From a virus, in the IMG/VR virus record IMGVR_UViG_3300042540_001091, positions 1 to 20,256 of that record: DNA of 20,256 nt; one strand, given 5' to 3'. The notes beneath the pieces were generated by a model. The model was given only the letters and a program-made list of their open reading frames with translations, did no database searches and was not told where the DNA came from. How positions within the stretch are numbered: the stretch's first letter is position 1; each line of letters begins with the position of its first letter. This document shows positions 1 through 6,718 of this stretch, one piece after another. The translations under genes were made by a program, and so were the position numbers.

Positions 1-1779
1 AATAATATTTCTTTGTCTGCTGATGTAATTTGTCGAGATGGAAGTGGGGGTACAGTTTTTGCTTGTTTAGAACTTTTAAGTGCAGCACCGAGTGTCTTTA
101 CGATGTATGGAAATGTTTTAGGTAGCGATTTAGCTTCAAATGGCCGTGCAATCCGTAACACTGCTTCAGGTACCCTAACGATATTTGGTAATGTTTCAGG
201 CGGGGCAGCTTCAGGTTCTACATTTGGAGTAGATAATCAATCAACAGGTACTATAAATGTAATTGGGAATGTAGTGGCTAATAATCTTTTAAATGCTGGG
301 GCTATTAATAACAACTCAACAGGCACTATAAATGTTACGGGAAATGTATTTGGAAGTAATAGAGGTGCCAACAGTAGAGGTATTACAAATGCTGGTGCTG
401 GAACTGTAAATGTTATTGGTAATGTAGCAGGAGGCTCTGGATCAGGCAATTTTGGCATTGTTAGTAGTGTAGCTCAAAGTCGGGTAACAATTGTTGGAAA
501 CGTAAGTGGTTTTAGCGTTGGAGGTGTTTCTATGGGTGCTGGTACATATAATCAAATCGGTAGTGTACATTCTGCTGGTTTAGGGTTTACATCTACTTCT
601 GCAACCATAGTAGGGAATGTTTTTGCGGGTGCAGGTGCAGCTATAGCTGTCGGGGGTGCAAACGCTGTTCTTAACGTAACAGGTATTGTAAGAGGGGGTA
701 CTGCTTCTGCGGCGGTAGGTATAGGTAATACAAGTTCAGGTACTGTAACAGTTGTAGGTAGTGCTATAGGAGGGTTTACTACCAACTGTCATGGTATTGG
801 TAGCTCTAGTAACACTATAACTAATTTAATAGGGGTTTGTATTGGAGGGTTCGGTGGCGACTGTGGCGGTGTTAATCATTCTTCAACATCTGGAACTTTT
901 AATATTATAGGGGATGTTTATGGAGGTACTGGGGGAGCTGGTGCATTTAACACAGGTACAGGCACTTTAAACGTTTACGGTAATGTCTATTCAACAACAA
1001 TTCGTGGCATACAAAATGGTAATGCAGCTGCTTCAGGACCTGTTAATATTTTTGGATCAGTTTTTGCTAGAGATACTCAAGGGGTTTTTAATCAAAGTAC
1101 TACAGGAACAATTACAATTACAGGGGATGTATTTGGGGGTAGGGCTACAAATGCTTATGGGGTACATAATGCAATGGGTACAGGTATAGTTGTAGTGTCA
1201 GGAAGAGCCGTAGGTGGAACAGGCTCTGCTGCATATGGAGCGTATAATGCTTCAACAGGTACTTTAAGAGTAAAAAGAGCGGTAGGTAACGATTGGGGCT
1301 TGGGGTATACTACAGCCCTAGCATCAGTACCCGGTGTCTTTTCAAACGCACAAGGCTCTCAAACATTTGTAGAAGAATTAGAATGCGGTCCAATGGGTCA
1401 ATGGCCAACTGGTGGAGTTATATTTTTTACCCCAAATCCAAAAGCTACATTTCAATTTAAAACAGATACCTTTCAAAATTATTCTTTAATACAATCAATT
1501 TCTGCTGATAATCTTTTACCACCTGTAAGTTCAGTAAGACAAGGAACCATTTATGATTTAGGAATGGATACAGGTACTTGTATAATACCTCCTGCAAGTT
1601 CTGTGGGTTTCGGTGTATCTGTGGATAATATAACAGGTACAGCTACTTTAGTATCAACAAATGTTTGGAATATTTCATCGCAAGAAATAACCGATAATCA
1701 AAGTATTGGAGGAAGACTTAAAAATGCTTTGACAGCTAATGCAGCAGAAAGATTAGTAAACTCATTTAATTTGAATTAA
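1..1779 (+). CDS. Repeat-built fibre/adhesin-like protein (5' partial)
   Basis: The frame is open from base 1 (codons AAT AAT ATT TCT TTG), so the gene begins upstream; a TTG at 13 is only a possible internal start. Residues up to about 415 are irregular repeats of roughly 20-25 residues rich in Gly, Ser, Thr, Asn and Val, with a recurring core close to GTINVxGNV followed by a GG turn. This periodicity is typical of parallel beta-helix or beta-solenoid folds in phage fibres and adhesins. The last ~170 residues are different and non-repetitive, with PPVSSVRQGTIYD and GTCIIPPASSVGFGV stretches, and could be a trimerisation, attachment or tip domain. Base use is G-rich within the repeats. The assignment as a virion fibre or host-recognition protein is inferred from repeat architecture and phage context. 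A hypothetical cell-surface-like protein is the alternative. Confidence 0.6.
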   Translation, partial: NNISLSADVICRDGSGGTVFACLELLSAAPSVFTMYGNVLGSDLASNGRAIRNTASGTLTIFGNVSGGAASGSTFGVDNQSTGTINVIGNVVANNLLNAGAINNNSTGTINVTGNVFGSNRGANSRGITNAGAGTVNVIGNVAGGSGSGNFGIVSSVAQSRVTIVGNVSGFSVGGVSMGAGTYNQIGSVHSAGLGFTSTSATIVGNVFAGAGAAIAVGGANAVLNVTGIVRGGTASAAVGIGNTSSGTVTVVGSAIGGFTTNCHGIGSSSNTITNLIGVCIGGFGGDCGGVNHSSTSGTFNIIGDVYGGTGGAGAFNTGTGTLNVYGNVYSTTIRGIQNGNAAASGPVNIFGSVFARDTQGVFNQSTTGTITITGDVFGGRATNAYGVHNAMGTGIVVVSGRAVGGTGSAAYGAYNASTGTLRVKRAVGNDWGLGYTTALASVPGVFSNAQGSQTFVEELECGPMGQWPTGGVIFFTPNPKATFQFKTDTFQNYSLIQSISADNLLPPVSSVRQGTIYDLGMDTGTCIIPPASSVGFGVSVDNITGTATLVSTNVWNISSQEITDNQSIGGRLKNALTANAAERLVNSFNLN

Positions 1780-1805
1780 AAAACGTTTCCTTTAATATAC
1801 TCTGT

Positions 1806-2207
1806 ATGATCGAGTATTTTAAAGATTGCGGAGGTTCTCCAGAATACGAGCACAACGATTGCACCGTGAGAGCTCTAGCTATTGCTACTCTTGTTCCTTA
1901 TTGGAAGTGTTATCAAGTATTAGCACAATTTGGCCGTAAACCTAATAAAGGTACTAATATTCGAAAGTTCTTTAAAAATAATAAAATGGTATTGGGTTAT
2001 TGGTTTAAAAAATTAAGTTTTCGAAAACAAATTACCCTTAACAAGTTTGTAAAAAAATATCCAGAAGGGACTTACTACGTTCGAATATCCCGGCACGTCT
2101 TTGTAGTTAAAGATGGTGTAGCTATTGATATGGTAAGGCCGAAAACATATTGTAGAATAACCGACGCCTGGGAGGTAATATCCCCGCAAGATCTAGTTAA
2201 ATACTAA
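1806..2207 (+). CDS. Papain/C39-like cysteine peptidase-fold protein
   Basis: A 133-residue protein. Near the N terminus is NDCTVRALA, with Cys19 at the start of a predicted helix; later comes RHVFVVKDGVAID, with His97 and Asp108. A Cys in a DCxVRAL helix followed by a His in a beta strand ('xxHxxxVxDG') is the arrangement of small papain-like or C39-like peptidases and amidases found in many phages. Catalysis has not been shown for such phage members as far as I know, and the substrate cannot be told. ATG at 1806 has no obvious Shine-Dalgarno site. The gene ends one base before the GTG start of the next gene, so the two are probably co-transcribed. Confidence 0.5.
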   Translation: MIEYFKDCGGSPEYEHNDCTVRALAIATLVPYWKCYQVLAQFGRKPNKGTNIRKFFKNNKMVLGYWFKKLSFRKQITLNKFVKKYPEGTYYVRISRHVFVVKDGVAIDMVRPKTYCRITDAWEVISPQDLVKY

Positions 2208-2208
2208 T

Positions 2209-2487
2209 GTGAATTTTGATAAACTTGTAGAACAAATACTCTGCGAAATGCCTTACTTAGAAATCGGGAATACAGTATTCGATCTCGAAATGGAAAAATT
2301 TGCTAAAGACAGAGAAGGTTTTTTAGCAAAATTAAAAAGCATTCTCCGCGGAGATAAGCATACAGACAAATACGGAAATACAATTCAGCTAACAATACCG
2401 GAACAAAAACAAGAGTTTCTTAAAAAAATTAAACTGAATTTAATAATTAAAGGTTTTCTTTCTGGAGATTCTATAGATAGTTTATAA
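2209..2487 (+). CDS. Small protein with capsid-targeting-like N terminus
   Basis: A 92-residue protein starting at GTG 2209, one base after the preceding stop. The first 13 residues, MNFDKLVEQILCE, are an amphipathic stretch ending in L-C-E. They match the pattern seen at the N termini of several other proteins in the window and resemble the T4 capsid-targeting sequence cleaved after (L/I)-x-E. The rest is charged and probably helical, with no recognised domain. The short segment near residues 62-70 (DKYGNTIQL) may be a beta hairpin. If the leader is real, the protein would be a prohead-internal or ejected protein. That role is inference only. Confidence 0.6.
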   Translation: MNFDKLVEQILCEMPYLEIGNTVFDLEMEKFAKDREGFLAKLKSILRGDKHTDKYGNTIQLTIPEQKQEFLKKIKLNLIIKGFLSGDSIDSL

Positions 2488-2496
2488 AATACATAC

Positions 2497-3036
2497 ATGC
2501 CACTTTCTGACGAAGATATGTATCATATTATGGGACCCACTTCAATGGCACCTGATGAATTAGGTGAAATTAAACAATCAACAAGACCAAAAAAGCAATA
2601 TTACTCTTGGGATCACTTTCATACACTGGTTGGAGAGATTAAGAAGAAGGTTAAAACAGCACCTAATATCATTGTTTCTATAGGTAAAGGCGGGTCTATC
2701 CCAGGGGTTATCTTAGCAGAAGCATTTGAGTGTAATAACCTTAATCTCGGTTTAAAGTCCTATAAAGGACAATCACGAGGAGAAATTCACGAGTATCAAG
2801 GCATTAAATGTTACGACGGACTAAGAGATGCAAACATTCTTATTGTAGACGATATAGCTGATTCCGGGGAAACAATGAAGTATGCAGTTAACAAATTTAT
2901 AGGTAATGGTTGTGAAAGAATTCAAACAGCTTCTGTGTTCTATAAACCCTGTTCAAAATTTAAACCTGATTATTTTGCTGAAGAAGTAGAAGAAACTACT
3001 TGGATTGTTCAGCCCTGGGAACCTATGGAAGTTTAG
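2497..3036 (+). CDS. Phosphoribosyltransferase (xanthine/guanine/hypoxanthine type)
   Basis: A 179-residue type I phosphoribosyltransferase. The PRPP-binding motif is clear at about residues 113-126 (ILIVDDIADSGETM; two acidic residues then D-S-G-E-T). An upstream SIGKGGSIPGVILAEAF segment fits the pyrophosphate-binding loop region of the fold. The C terminus, TTWIVQPWE, matches the 'W-I-x-x-P-W-E' tail common in archaeal-type hypoxanthine/guanine PRTases and related proteins, where the Trp stacks near the base. The family transfers phosphoribose from PRPP to a purine base, so the phage probably salvages purines. A deazapurine-like base is possible given QueD/QueE elsewhere, but nothing in the sequence shows this. 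The 3' end overlaps the convergent Nudix gene by 14 bases. Confidence 0.8.
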   Translation: MPLSDEDMYHIMGPTSMAPDELGEIKQSTRPKKQYYSWDHFHTLVGEIKKKVKTAPNIIVSIGKGGSIPGVILAEAFECNNLNLGLKSYKGQSRGEIHEYQGIKCYDGLRDANILIVDDIADSGETMKYAVNKFIGNGCERIQTASVFYKPCSKFKPDYFAEEVEETTWIVQPWEPMEV

Positions 3037-3439
3037 AGATAAATTTCTTATAAAGCTTCCAATACGGTTTAAAAACAGAAGTTAAATTATCTTCTTTAAG
3101 TTTTTTGTAATTTACCCATTTATAATCTTTATGTTCCCAGGATAGTGTTGGCATAAAACTATCCTTAACAAACATAAAAAACGAATAAACAGGTTGTTTT
3201 TCGCCCTCTTTAGTAATTTTTAGTTTACCTACAAGCTCCCCATCTGGTACTAAACCTATCTCTTCCTGACATTCTCTATAGGCAGTTTCTAAAGGTGAGT
3301 ATTCATATTCTTCTCTGTGCCCTCCAGGGAATGTCCATTTGCCGTTGTCTTTTTGCAAGAGTAAAACTTCTTTTTTAGGTGTTACAAAAACTATTCCAGC
3401 ACCTAGGTATTTTATTTTAACAAATTCCGCAAAATTCAT
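3023..3439 (-). CDS. Nudix hydrolase
   Basis: A 138-residue protein with a Nudix box at about residues 39-63: GGHREEYEYSPLETAYREC followed by QEEIGL. The core RE-x-x-EE-x-G that binds the metal is intact. The spacing from the first box Glu (Glu46) to Arg55 is one residue longer than the classical G-x5-E-x7-REUxEExGU, and the U position after RE is Cys. Nudix enzymes hydrolyse nucleoside diphosphates linked to another group; phage members act on oxidised nucleotides, ADP-ribose, dinucleotide polyphosphates or mRNA caps, and the substrate here is unknown. Residues 36-38 (TFP) just before the box fit the usual Nudix strand. The start overlaps the upstream metallopeptidase-like gene by ATGA, so translation is probably coupled. 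The N terminus MNFAEFV faintly resembles the targeting-like leaders but lacks a cleavage Glu. Confidence 0.85.
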   Translation of the reverse strand: MNFAEFVKIKYLGAGIVFVTPKKEVLLLQKDNGKWTFPGGHREEYEYSPLETAYRECQEEIGLVPDGELVGKLKITKEGEKQPVYSFFMFVKDSFMPTLSWEHKDYKWVNYKKLKEDNLTSVFKPYWKLYKKFISKLP

Positions 3440-3822
3440 TTTTTAAGTACTTTTTTACTTTTTTTTCGTTTTTTTGGTGGGGGGTTGTATGTGTTAATAT
3501 CTATTTTTTTAAAAAACTCCATAATCAATCTATATATATCATAAGATGTTATATTGTTCATTATTTTTGACTCCACTCGCATAGTCCACCCTTCCCAATT
3601 ATGTGGATATAGATCATGTAATACTTCGTGAATAAGTGTAGGTATGAATTGTTTTCTCGGATCAATAAAAATGCCATAGTCCCAGCAGCATAAACCGTCG
3701 CAACCTCTTAACTTTTTAAAAACAAAATAACCTTTTGGTTTTTCCCGAATTCTTTGTAGTATACGGCGATATAAGTAACGTATTTTGTTTTTAGTAATAA
3801 TTTTTGGATCAGTATTTACCAT
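3436..3822 (-). CDS. HExxH zinc metallopeptidase-like protein
   Basis: A 128-residue protein carrying TLIHEVLHDLYP, a gluzincin-type HExxH motif (H-E-V-L-H), with a conserved-looking downstream Glu in WTMRVESKIM that could be the third zinc ligand. A Cys-rich GCDGLCCWDYG stretch precedes the motif by about 20 residues. The extreme C terminus is strongly basic and proline-rich (PPPKKRKKSKKVLKK), suggesting nucleic-acid contact or a disordered tail. Phages carry many such short SprT/WSS-like predicted peptidases of unknown target. The gene is followed by the Nudix gene with an ATGA overlap. A late-promoter-like AATAAATA lies 34 nt upstream. Peptidase activity is inferred from the motif alone. 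Confidence 0.65.
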   Translation of the reverse strand: MVNTDPKIITKNKIRYLYRRILQRIREKPKGYFVFKKLRGCDGLCCWDYGIFIDPRKQFIPTLIHEVLHDLYPHNWEGWTMRVESKIMNNITSYDIYRLIMEFFKKIDINTYNPPPKKRKKSKKVLKK

Positions 3823-3856
3823 ATTTCAAATTATATACTAAACTAGTACACAACAT

Positions 3857-3864
3857 TATTTATT
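3857..3864 (-). promoter_or_regulatory. Late-promoter-like AATAAATA upstream of metallopeptidase/Nudix pair
   Basis: On the minus strand AATAAATA lies 34 nt before the ATG at 3822. It fits the N-A-T-A-A-A-T-A consensus of T4-type late promoters. The 107-base gap (3823-3929) is very AT-rich, so chance matches are likely. The gap also holds a weak inverted repeat (AATGTAA at 3891-3897 and TTACATT at 3917-3923) and no gene that I can see. Confidence 0.3.
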
Positions 3865-3929
3865 ATAAAAATATAGTAACTTCCAACTTTAATGTAAACT
3901 ATTTTAAATAAATAAGTTACATTCCTTTA

Positions 3930-4079
3930 TTATAAAAAACTTACCGGTAATGTAATATCAGGAATAGTTAAAAGCCTCTCAATATCATCAATTTTGAATT
4001 TAATCATACCTAACGATATTGTAATAGCTAGTAAGAACCCAATAACTGCAAACTTCCAAATAATATCAAAGATTTCCAT
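3930..4079 (-). CDS. 49-residue single-span membrane peptide
   Basis: ATG at 4079 opens a 49-codon frame ending with TAA at 3930-3932. It is preceded by AGAGGTGA at about 5 nt spacing, one of the few good Shine-Dalgarno sites in the window, which makes the gene convincing despite its size. The start overlaps the end of the upstream AbrB-like gene by 14 bases. Residues 6-25 (IIWKFAVIGFLLAITISLGM) form one hydrophobic span, followed by a charged stretch (KFKIDDIER) and a short hydrophobic tail. This is the layout of a small inner-membrane peptide such as a holin-like, superinfection-exclusion or envelope-stress peptide. The function is unknown and I do not recognise the family. Confidence 0.65.
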   Translation of the reverse strand: MEIFDIIWKFAVIGFLLAITISLGMIKFKIDDIERLLTIPDITLPVSFL

Positions 4080-4353
4080 CTTTAATCACCTCTTTCAATA
4101 AGTCACAAATGACATCGTTAACTGATACGTCTCGTTCGCAAGATTCTTGAATAAGAAGCTCTAAGACTTCTCTAGGCCAACTACCCATTTCAAGTTCAAT
4201 TTTTGCGTAGGGTGTTAGTTGTATGCCCCCGTCTTTAAGTTCACAGGTAAACTTCTGACCTTTTTCAATATTAAGTTCAGTTAGTTCTTCATCAGTAAAC
4301 TCAATATAATGTTCTTCTCTTTTAAGAACAGTTTTAGCAATAGGTTGTTTCAT
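4066..4353 (-). CDS. AbrB-like/ribbon-helix-helix-like putative DNA-binding protein
   Basis: A 95-residue protein. Residues ~14-48 (HYIEFTDEELTELNIEKGQK then FTCELKDGGIQLTPY) look like a SpoVT/AbrB swapped-hairpin unit: strand, 'L-x-I-x-x-G-x-x' turn, and a final strand. Residues ~50-92 (KIELEMGSWPREVLELLIQE, then a Cys/Arg segment and VSVNDVICDLLKEVI) read as strand-helix-helix, like a ribbon-helix-helix module. Both folds occur in toxin-antitoxin antitoxins and transcription regulators. Without a search I cannot say which half, if either, binds DNA. The start overlaps the preceding gene by ATGA, and the end overlaps the start of the 49-residue membrane peptide by 14 bases, so the three genes are probably one transcript. 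Confidence 0.45.
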   Translation of the reverse strand: MKQPIAKTVLKREEHYIEFTDEELTELNIEKGQKFTCELKDGGIQLTPYAKIELEMGSWPREVLELLIQESCERDVSVNDVICDLLKEVIKDGNL

Positions 4354-4652
4354 ATAAGCTTTTTTAACAGGTCATTATTATAATCATCTTTTGAAGTCTG
4401 GCAAGAAGATTCTATTTGTCTTTTAAACTCTTCTTTAGTTTCTGGGCTAAGTCGATCCTTAATATAAACTAAAAGATTATTCAAACCTTTATCTGTTAAG
4501 TGCAGTTCTACAGATGAGCCGTCATATTCAGATCCGTAACCACACTCAATCTTTATCGTAACTGGTATCATATTGTGATCGAGAAGTTTACCGGAGAAGT
4601 CTGAATAATAAACAGACTCTTCAGGTTCAGCAGGTTTGAGTACCTTTTTCAT
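4350..4652 (-). CDS. Hypothetical protein, first gene of a minus-strand trio
   Basis: A 100-residue protein of unrecognised family. The N terminus is charged with an EESVYYSDFSGK segment, the centre has alternating hydrophobic residues suggesting beta strands (PVTIKIECGYGS, SVELHLTDKG), and the C-terminal third is helical and charged. The acidic stretch before YYSDFSGK and the beta pattern recall small phage proteins of unknown function; I cannot assign a role. It starts 51 bases from the divergent plus-strand gene at 4704, with AT-rich sequence between them that could hold back-to-back promoters, though I see no convincing -35/-10 pair. It ends with an ATGA overlap into the AbrB-like gene. 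Confidence 0.6.
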   Translation of the reverse strand: MKKVLKPAEPEESVYYSDFSGKLLDHNMIPVTIKIECGYGSEYDGSSVELHLTDKGLNNLLVYIKDRLSPETKEEFKRQIESSCQTSKDDYNNDLLKKLI

Positions 4653-4703
4653 ATTAATATTTTAGTTGCCGTTCCTTGAAATAGCTACTATTATTATTGA
4701 ACT

Positions 4704-4937
4704 ATGGCAGGACTATCTCAAAAAGAGTATAACAATCAAGTTGACGAAGCACTCATTATGTTTGGAGGAGGTGCTCCGTGCTGTAATATTGACCCAAGGT
4801 TGTGGGGGGATTTTAAAGAGCTGTACAAAGAGTTTAACGATTCTGTTCCTAAGACGATTGATTGGTCTCATGAACAGGTTTGTGAGTGGATGGACGGATA
4901 CGAGAAAGCTAAAATTGAACAAGACAAGAACCGATGA
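4704..4937 (+). CDS. Hypothetical protein, first gene of plus-strand cluster
   Basis: A 77-residue acidic protein. It carries FGGGAPCCNIDPRLWGDF in the middle, with a Cys-Cys pair, and a Trp-rich helical C terminus (TIDWSHEQVCEWMDGYEKAK). No domain is recognised. The ATG at 4704 is preferred over an overlapping reading frame at 4666-4941, because this frame begins the series of ATGA-coupled genes: its stop at 4935-4937 overlaps the ATG at 4934. The protein is soluble and small and probably belongs to the early/accessory set. Confidence 0.65.
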   Translation: MAGLSQKEYNNQVDEALIMFGGGAPCCNIDPRLWGDFKELYKEFNDSVPKTIDWSHEQVCEWMDGYEKAKIEQDKNR

Positions 4938-5446
4938 TTAAAAAGCTAAATATTGATATTGATTCTGTTAGACCTCCAGATTGGCTTGGTTATAAGCCTA
5001 CTTGGCAAGATCGTGTTGGTTGGTTTATTCGTTACGAGATCATCAGTCGCATTCCTTATCAGATTAGAGAATTTTATTATAACAAGATTAAGACTATTTG
5101 GGCACCTCAGCATTCGCGAATCCGTAAAGCAGTTCCTAAGTATTGGTGGGATCTTGATCATGTTCTTCAGGAAGTGAATTTTGAGATCATTAAGTCCTTC
5201 TACGAGGATGAGTATAAGGCAGGGATCGTTGATTGGGAAGGTACTGGAGGAGATGCTTTAAAATTTACTAAATGGCTGGAAGAGGCTTACATCTATATTA
5301 CTTCATACCGCAAAGTTCTTGAGAAGCAAATTGACAATGCTTATCCTAACTACAAGAAAGTTGAAAAGCTTGAACAAGAAATGGAAGATAAAGATACTCA
5401 AGTCTTAATTGAGCTTGTTAAGTGGCGCAGGCATATGTGGACATGA
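4934..5446 (+). CDS. Hypothetical protein with Trp/Tyr-rich N-terminal half
   Basis: A 170-residue protein of a type seen in T4-like phages without known function. The N-terminal half is rich in aromatic and basic residues (DWLGYKPTWQDRVGWFIRYE; PYQIREFYYNKIK), followed by APQHSRIRKAVPKYWWDLDH and a helical segment with DEYKAGIVDWEGTGGDALKF. The C-terminal third is a charged helix, possibly coiled coil (KVEKLEQEMEDKDTQVLIEL). There are no membrane spans or catalytic motifs that I can name. It is coupled by ATGA to the genes on both sides, which points to co-regulated expression. Confidence 0.65.
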   Translation: MIKKLNIDIDSVRPPDWLGYKPTWQDRVGWFIRYEIISRIPYQIREFYYNKIKTIWAPQHSRIRKAVPKYWWDLDHVLQEVNFEIIKSFYEDEYKAGIVDWEGTGGDALKFTKWLEEAYIYITSYRKVLEKQIDNAYPNYKKVEKLEQEMEDKDTQVLIELVKWRRHMWT

Positions 5447-5661
5447 AGATAGGGCCTCTTAATATTTGGTTTGATTGGGTAGCTTTATTTCCTTTAAAGC
5501 CTTATCCGAAGTTTTCTTACTTTAACGGAGGCAAGTACTGGAAGTTTTCTATCTATTGGTTCAAGTATTTGCTTGAATTTTCCGGACCAAAGCGTGATAA
5601 TACTACATACAAAAGAGTAACTTCAGAAGAGTTAGATAAGATTTTAAAAGAACTAAAATGA
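5443..5661 (+). CDS. Small aromatic-rich hypothetical protein
   Basis: I choose ATG 5443, which overlaps the previous TGA as ATGA, rather than an in-frame GTG at 5422; the cluster uses ATGA coupling at almost every junction. The resulting 72-residue protein is rich in Trp, Tyr, Phe and Lys (LNIWFDWVALFPLKPYPKF; GKYWKFSIYWFKYLLEF) and ends in a charged helix (TSEELDKILKEL). The aromatic block is too interrupted by Lys, Asp and Pro for a standard membrane span but could lie on a membrane surface. The function is unknown. Its stop overlaps the phosphoesterase start as ATGA. Confidence 0.6.
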   Translation: MKIGPLNIWFDWVALFPLKPYPKFSYFNGGKYWKFSIYWFKYLLEFSGPKRDNTTYKRVTSEELDKILKELK

Positions 5662-6512
5662 AGACTATTGTTATCCCGGACGTTCACCAGCGCGTTCAGT
5701 CAGTGAGGAACATCCTCAATACAGAGAAGATTTACGATGAAGTTGTCTTTCTTGGTGATTGGTTTGATTCTTTCTTTGAGCCTCCCAAGGTTACAGCGTT
5801 TGAAGAGACCTGCGAGTTCCTTCGCTACATGGTCCTAGATCATCCGTATAGGGATAAGTTTGTATTCTTAATTGGTAATCACGATTTGTCCTATATTCAC
5901 GAGAACAAGGATTACTCTTCTAATAGAATATCTAAGACTATCAAGTATTATTGTTCAGGCTTTACAGCTTCCAAGGCTAAGAAGTTCCGTCATCAGTTCT
6001 ATGATCGTGGATTAAAGGATGAGTTCTTTACGGAGCATTTCAAGATTGTTCATCGCACCCAGGGCTTTACTCTCTCTCATGCAGGTTTGTCTGAAAAGCA
6101 TATCCCTTATGGTCTGACTGCTGATGATCTCATTGACAAGATTATTCCCGTTGTTTGGAAGAACTTCAGAGACTTCACCCGGCCTCACAATTATCTTATT
6201 TCTGGTGCCGGGTTTTGTCGAGGTGGGGATTGTAATGTCGGTGGTGTAACGTGGCTTGATTGGAACAATGAATTCCAATGTTCAGAAGCTATTGGTAAAC
6301 AGATCGTCGGACATACAAGATGCAGGGAACCAGAATGTCTGGGCATGAATAAGCCTTATGAAAGTTGGAACCTTGATACTGAGAAGGATTATGGTATAAT
6401 CATAGATGGCAGGTTTACAACTAAGCCTATCCCTGAAGAGCCTTCTAAGTATAAGCTTTCTTCTCGGGTAACAAATTTATCAAACAACGAAACATTAAGA
6501 CATGACAGTTAG
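5658..6512 (+). CDS. Calcineurin-like metallophosphoesterase
   Basis: A 284-residue protein with the full set of metallophosphoesterase motifs in order: D-x-H (Asp8, His10 in PDVHQR), GDxxD (GDWFDS, residues 33-38), GNHD (73-76), a His in LSHAG near residue 140, and GHTR near residue 219. These residues bind the two metal ions. Members hydrolyse phosphomonoesters or diesters; in phages this fold includes the lambda-type Ser/Thr phosphatase and Ap4A hydrolases, and the substrate cannot be set from sequence. An insert rich in Gly and Cys (GAGFCRGGDCNVGG) lies between the last His motifs. The ~30-residue C-terminal tail is polar and probably disordered. The gene shares ATGA with the previous gene and overlaps the next by 11 bases. 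Confidence 0.85.
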   Translation: MKTIVIPDVHQRVQSVRNILNTEKIYDEVVFLGDWFDSFFEPPKVTAFEETCEFLRYMVLDHPYRDKFVFLIGNHDLSYIHENKDYSSNRISKTIKYYCSGFTASKAKKFRHQFYDRGLKDEFFTEHFKIVHRTQGFTLSHAGLSEKHIPYGLTADDLIDKIIPVVWKNFRDFTRPHNYLISGAGFCRGGDCNVGGVTWLDWNNEFQCSEAIGKQIVGHTRCREPECLGMNKPYESWNLDTEKDYGIIIDGRFTTKPIPEEPSKYKLSSRVTNLSNNETLRHDS

Positions 6513-6717
6513 ACAATTAGTATCGCAACTTCTAAAAGAGGATCAGTACAAGGAGGTAGTTGTAGCTGGTTACGAAGGAGGCTTTGACCTTGTCAAGAAG
6601 GTTGAGTGCTTAGATGTTATAGACCATCCAGAACCAGCTTGGTATTATGGAGCCTACGAACAGGTCTATGATAAAGATACTAAGCCTCAAAAGAAGGTAA
6701 TCTACTTAGCATCATAA
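6502..6717 (+). CDS. Small conserved-type phage hypothetical protein
   Basis: A 71-residue protein beginning MTVRQLVSQLLKE and continuing EVVVAGYEGGFDLVKKVECL. This is a pattern I recognise from short phage proteins that start with a helix, then a V-x-V-x-G-Y-E-G-G strand-turn. No function is known to me. It overlaps the phosphoesterase 3' end by 11 bases and is followed, one base after its stop, by the next gene. The N-terminal helix superficially resembles the head-targeting leaders, but the family as I know it starts this way in general, so I do not count it among them. Confidence 0.6.
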   Translation: MTVRQLVSQLLKEDQYKEVVVAGYEGGFDLVKKVECLDVIDHPEPAWYYGAYEQVYDKDTKPQKKVIYLAS

Positions 6718-6718
6718 A

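Noticed and set aside
1-1779. Repeats as a CRISPR array or DNA-level tandem repeat
   Set aside because: The repeats are degenerate, of variable length and conserved at protein level in an open frame; no constant repeat/spacer pattern.
4666-4941. Overlapping 91-residue frame beside the 4704 gene
   Set aside because: Composition is unlike neighbouring proteins, and only the 4704 frame gives the ATGA junction with 4934.
5422-5442. GTG at 5422 as the start of the 5443 gene
   Set aside because: The ATG at 5443 gives the ATGA coupling used at neighbouring junctions.
6502-6540. MTVRQLVSQLLKE as another capsid-targeting leader
   Set aside because: Similar N termini are usual in this small phage family in my memory, and the helix has no aromatic residue at positions 3-4; the match is weak.
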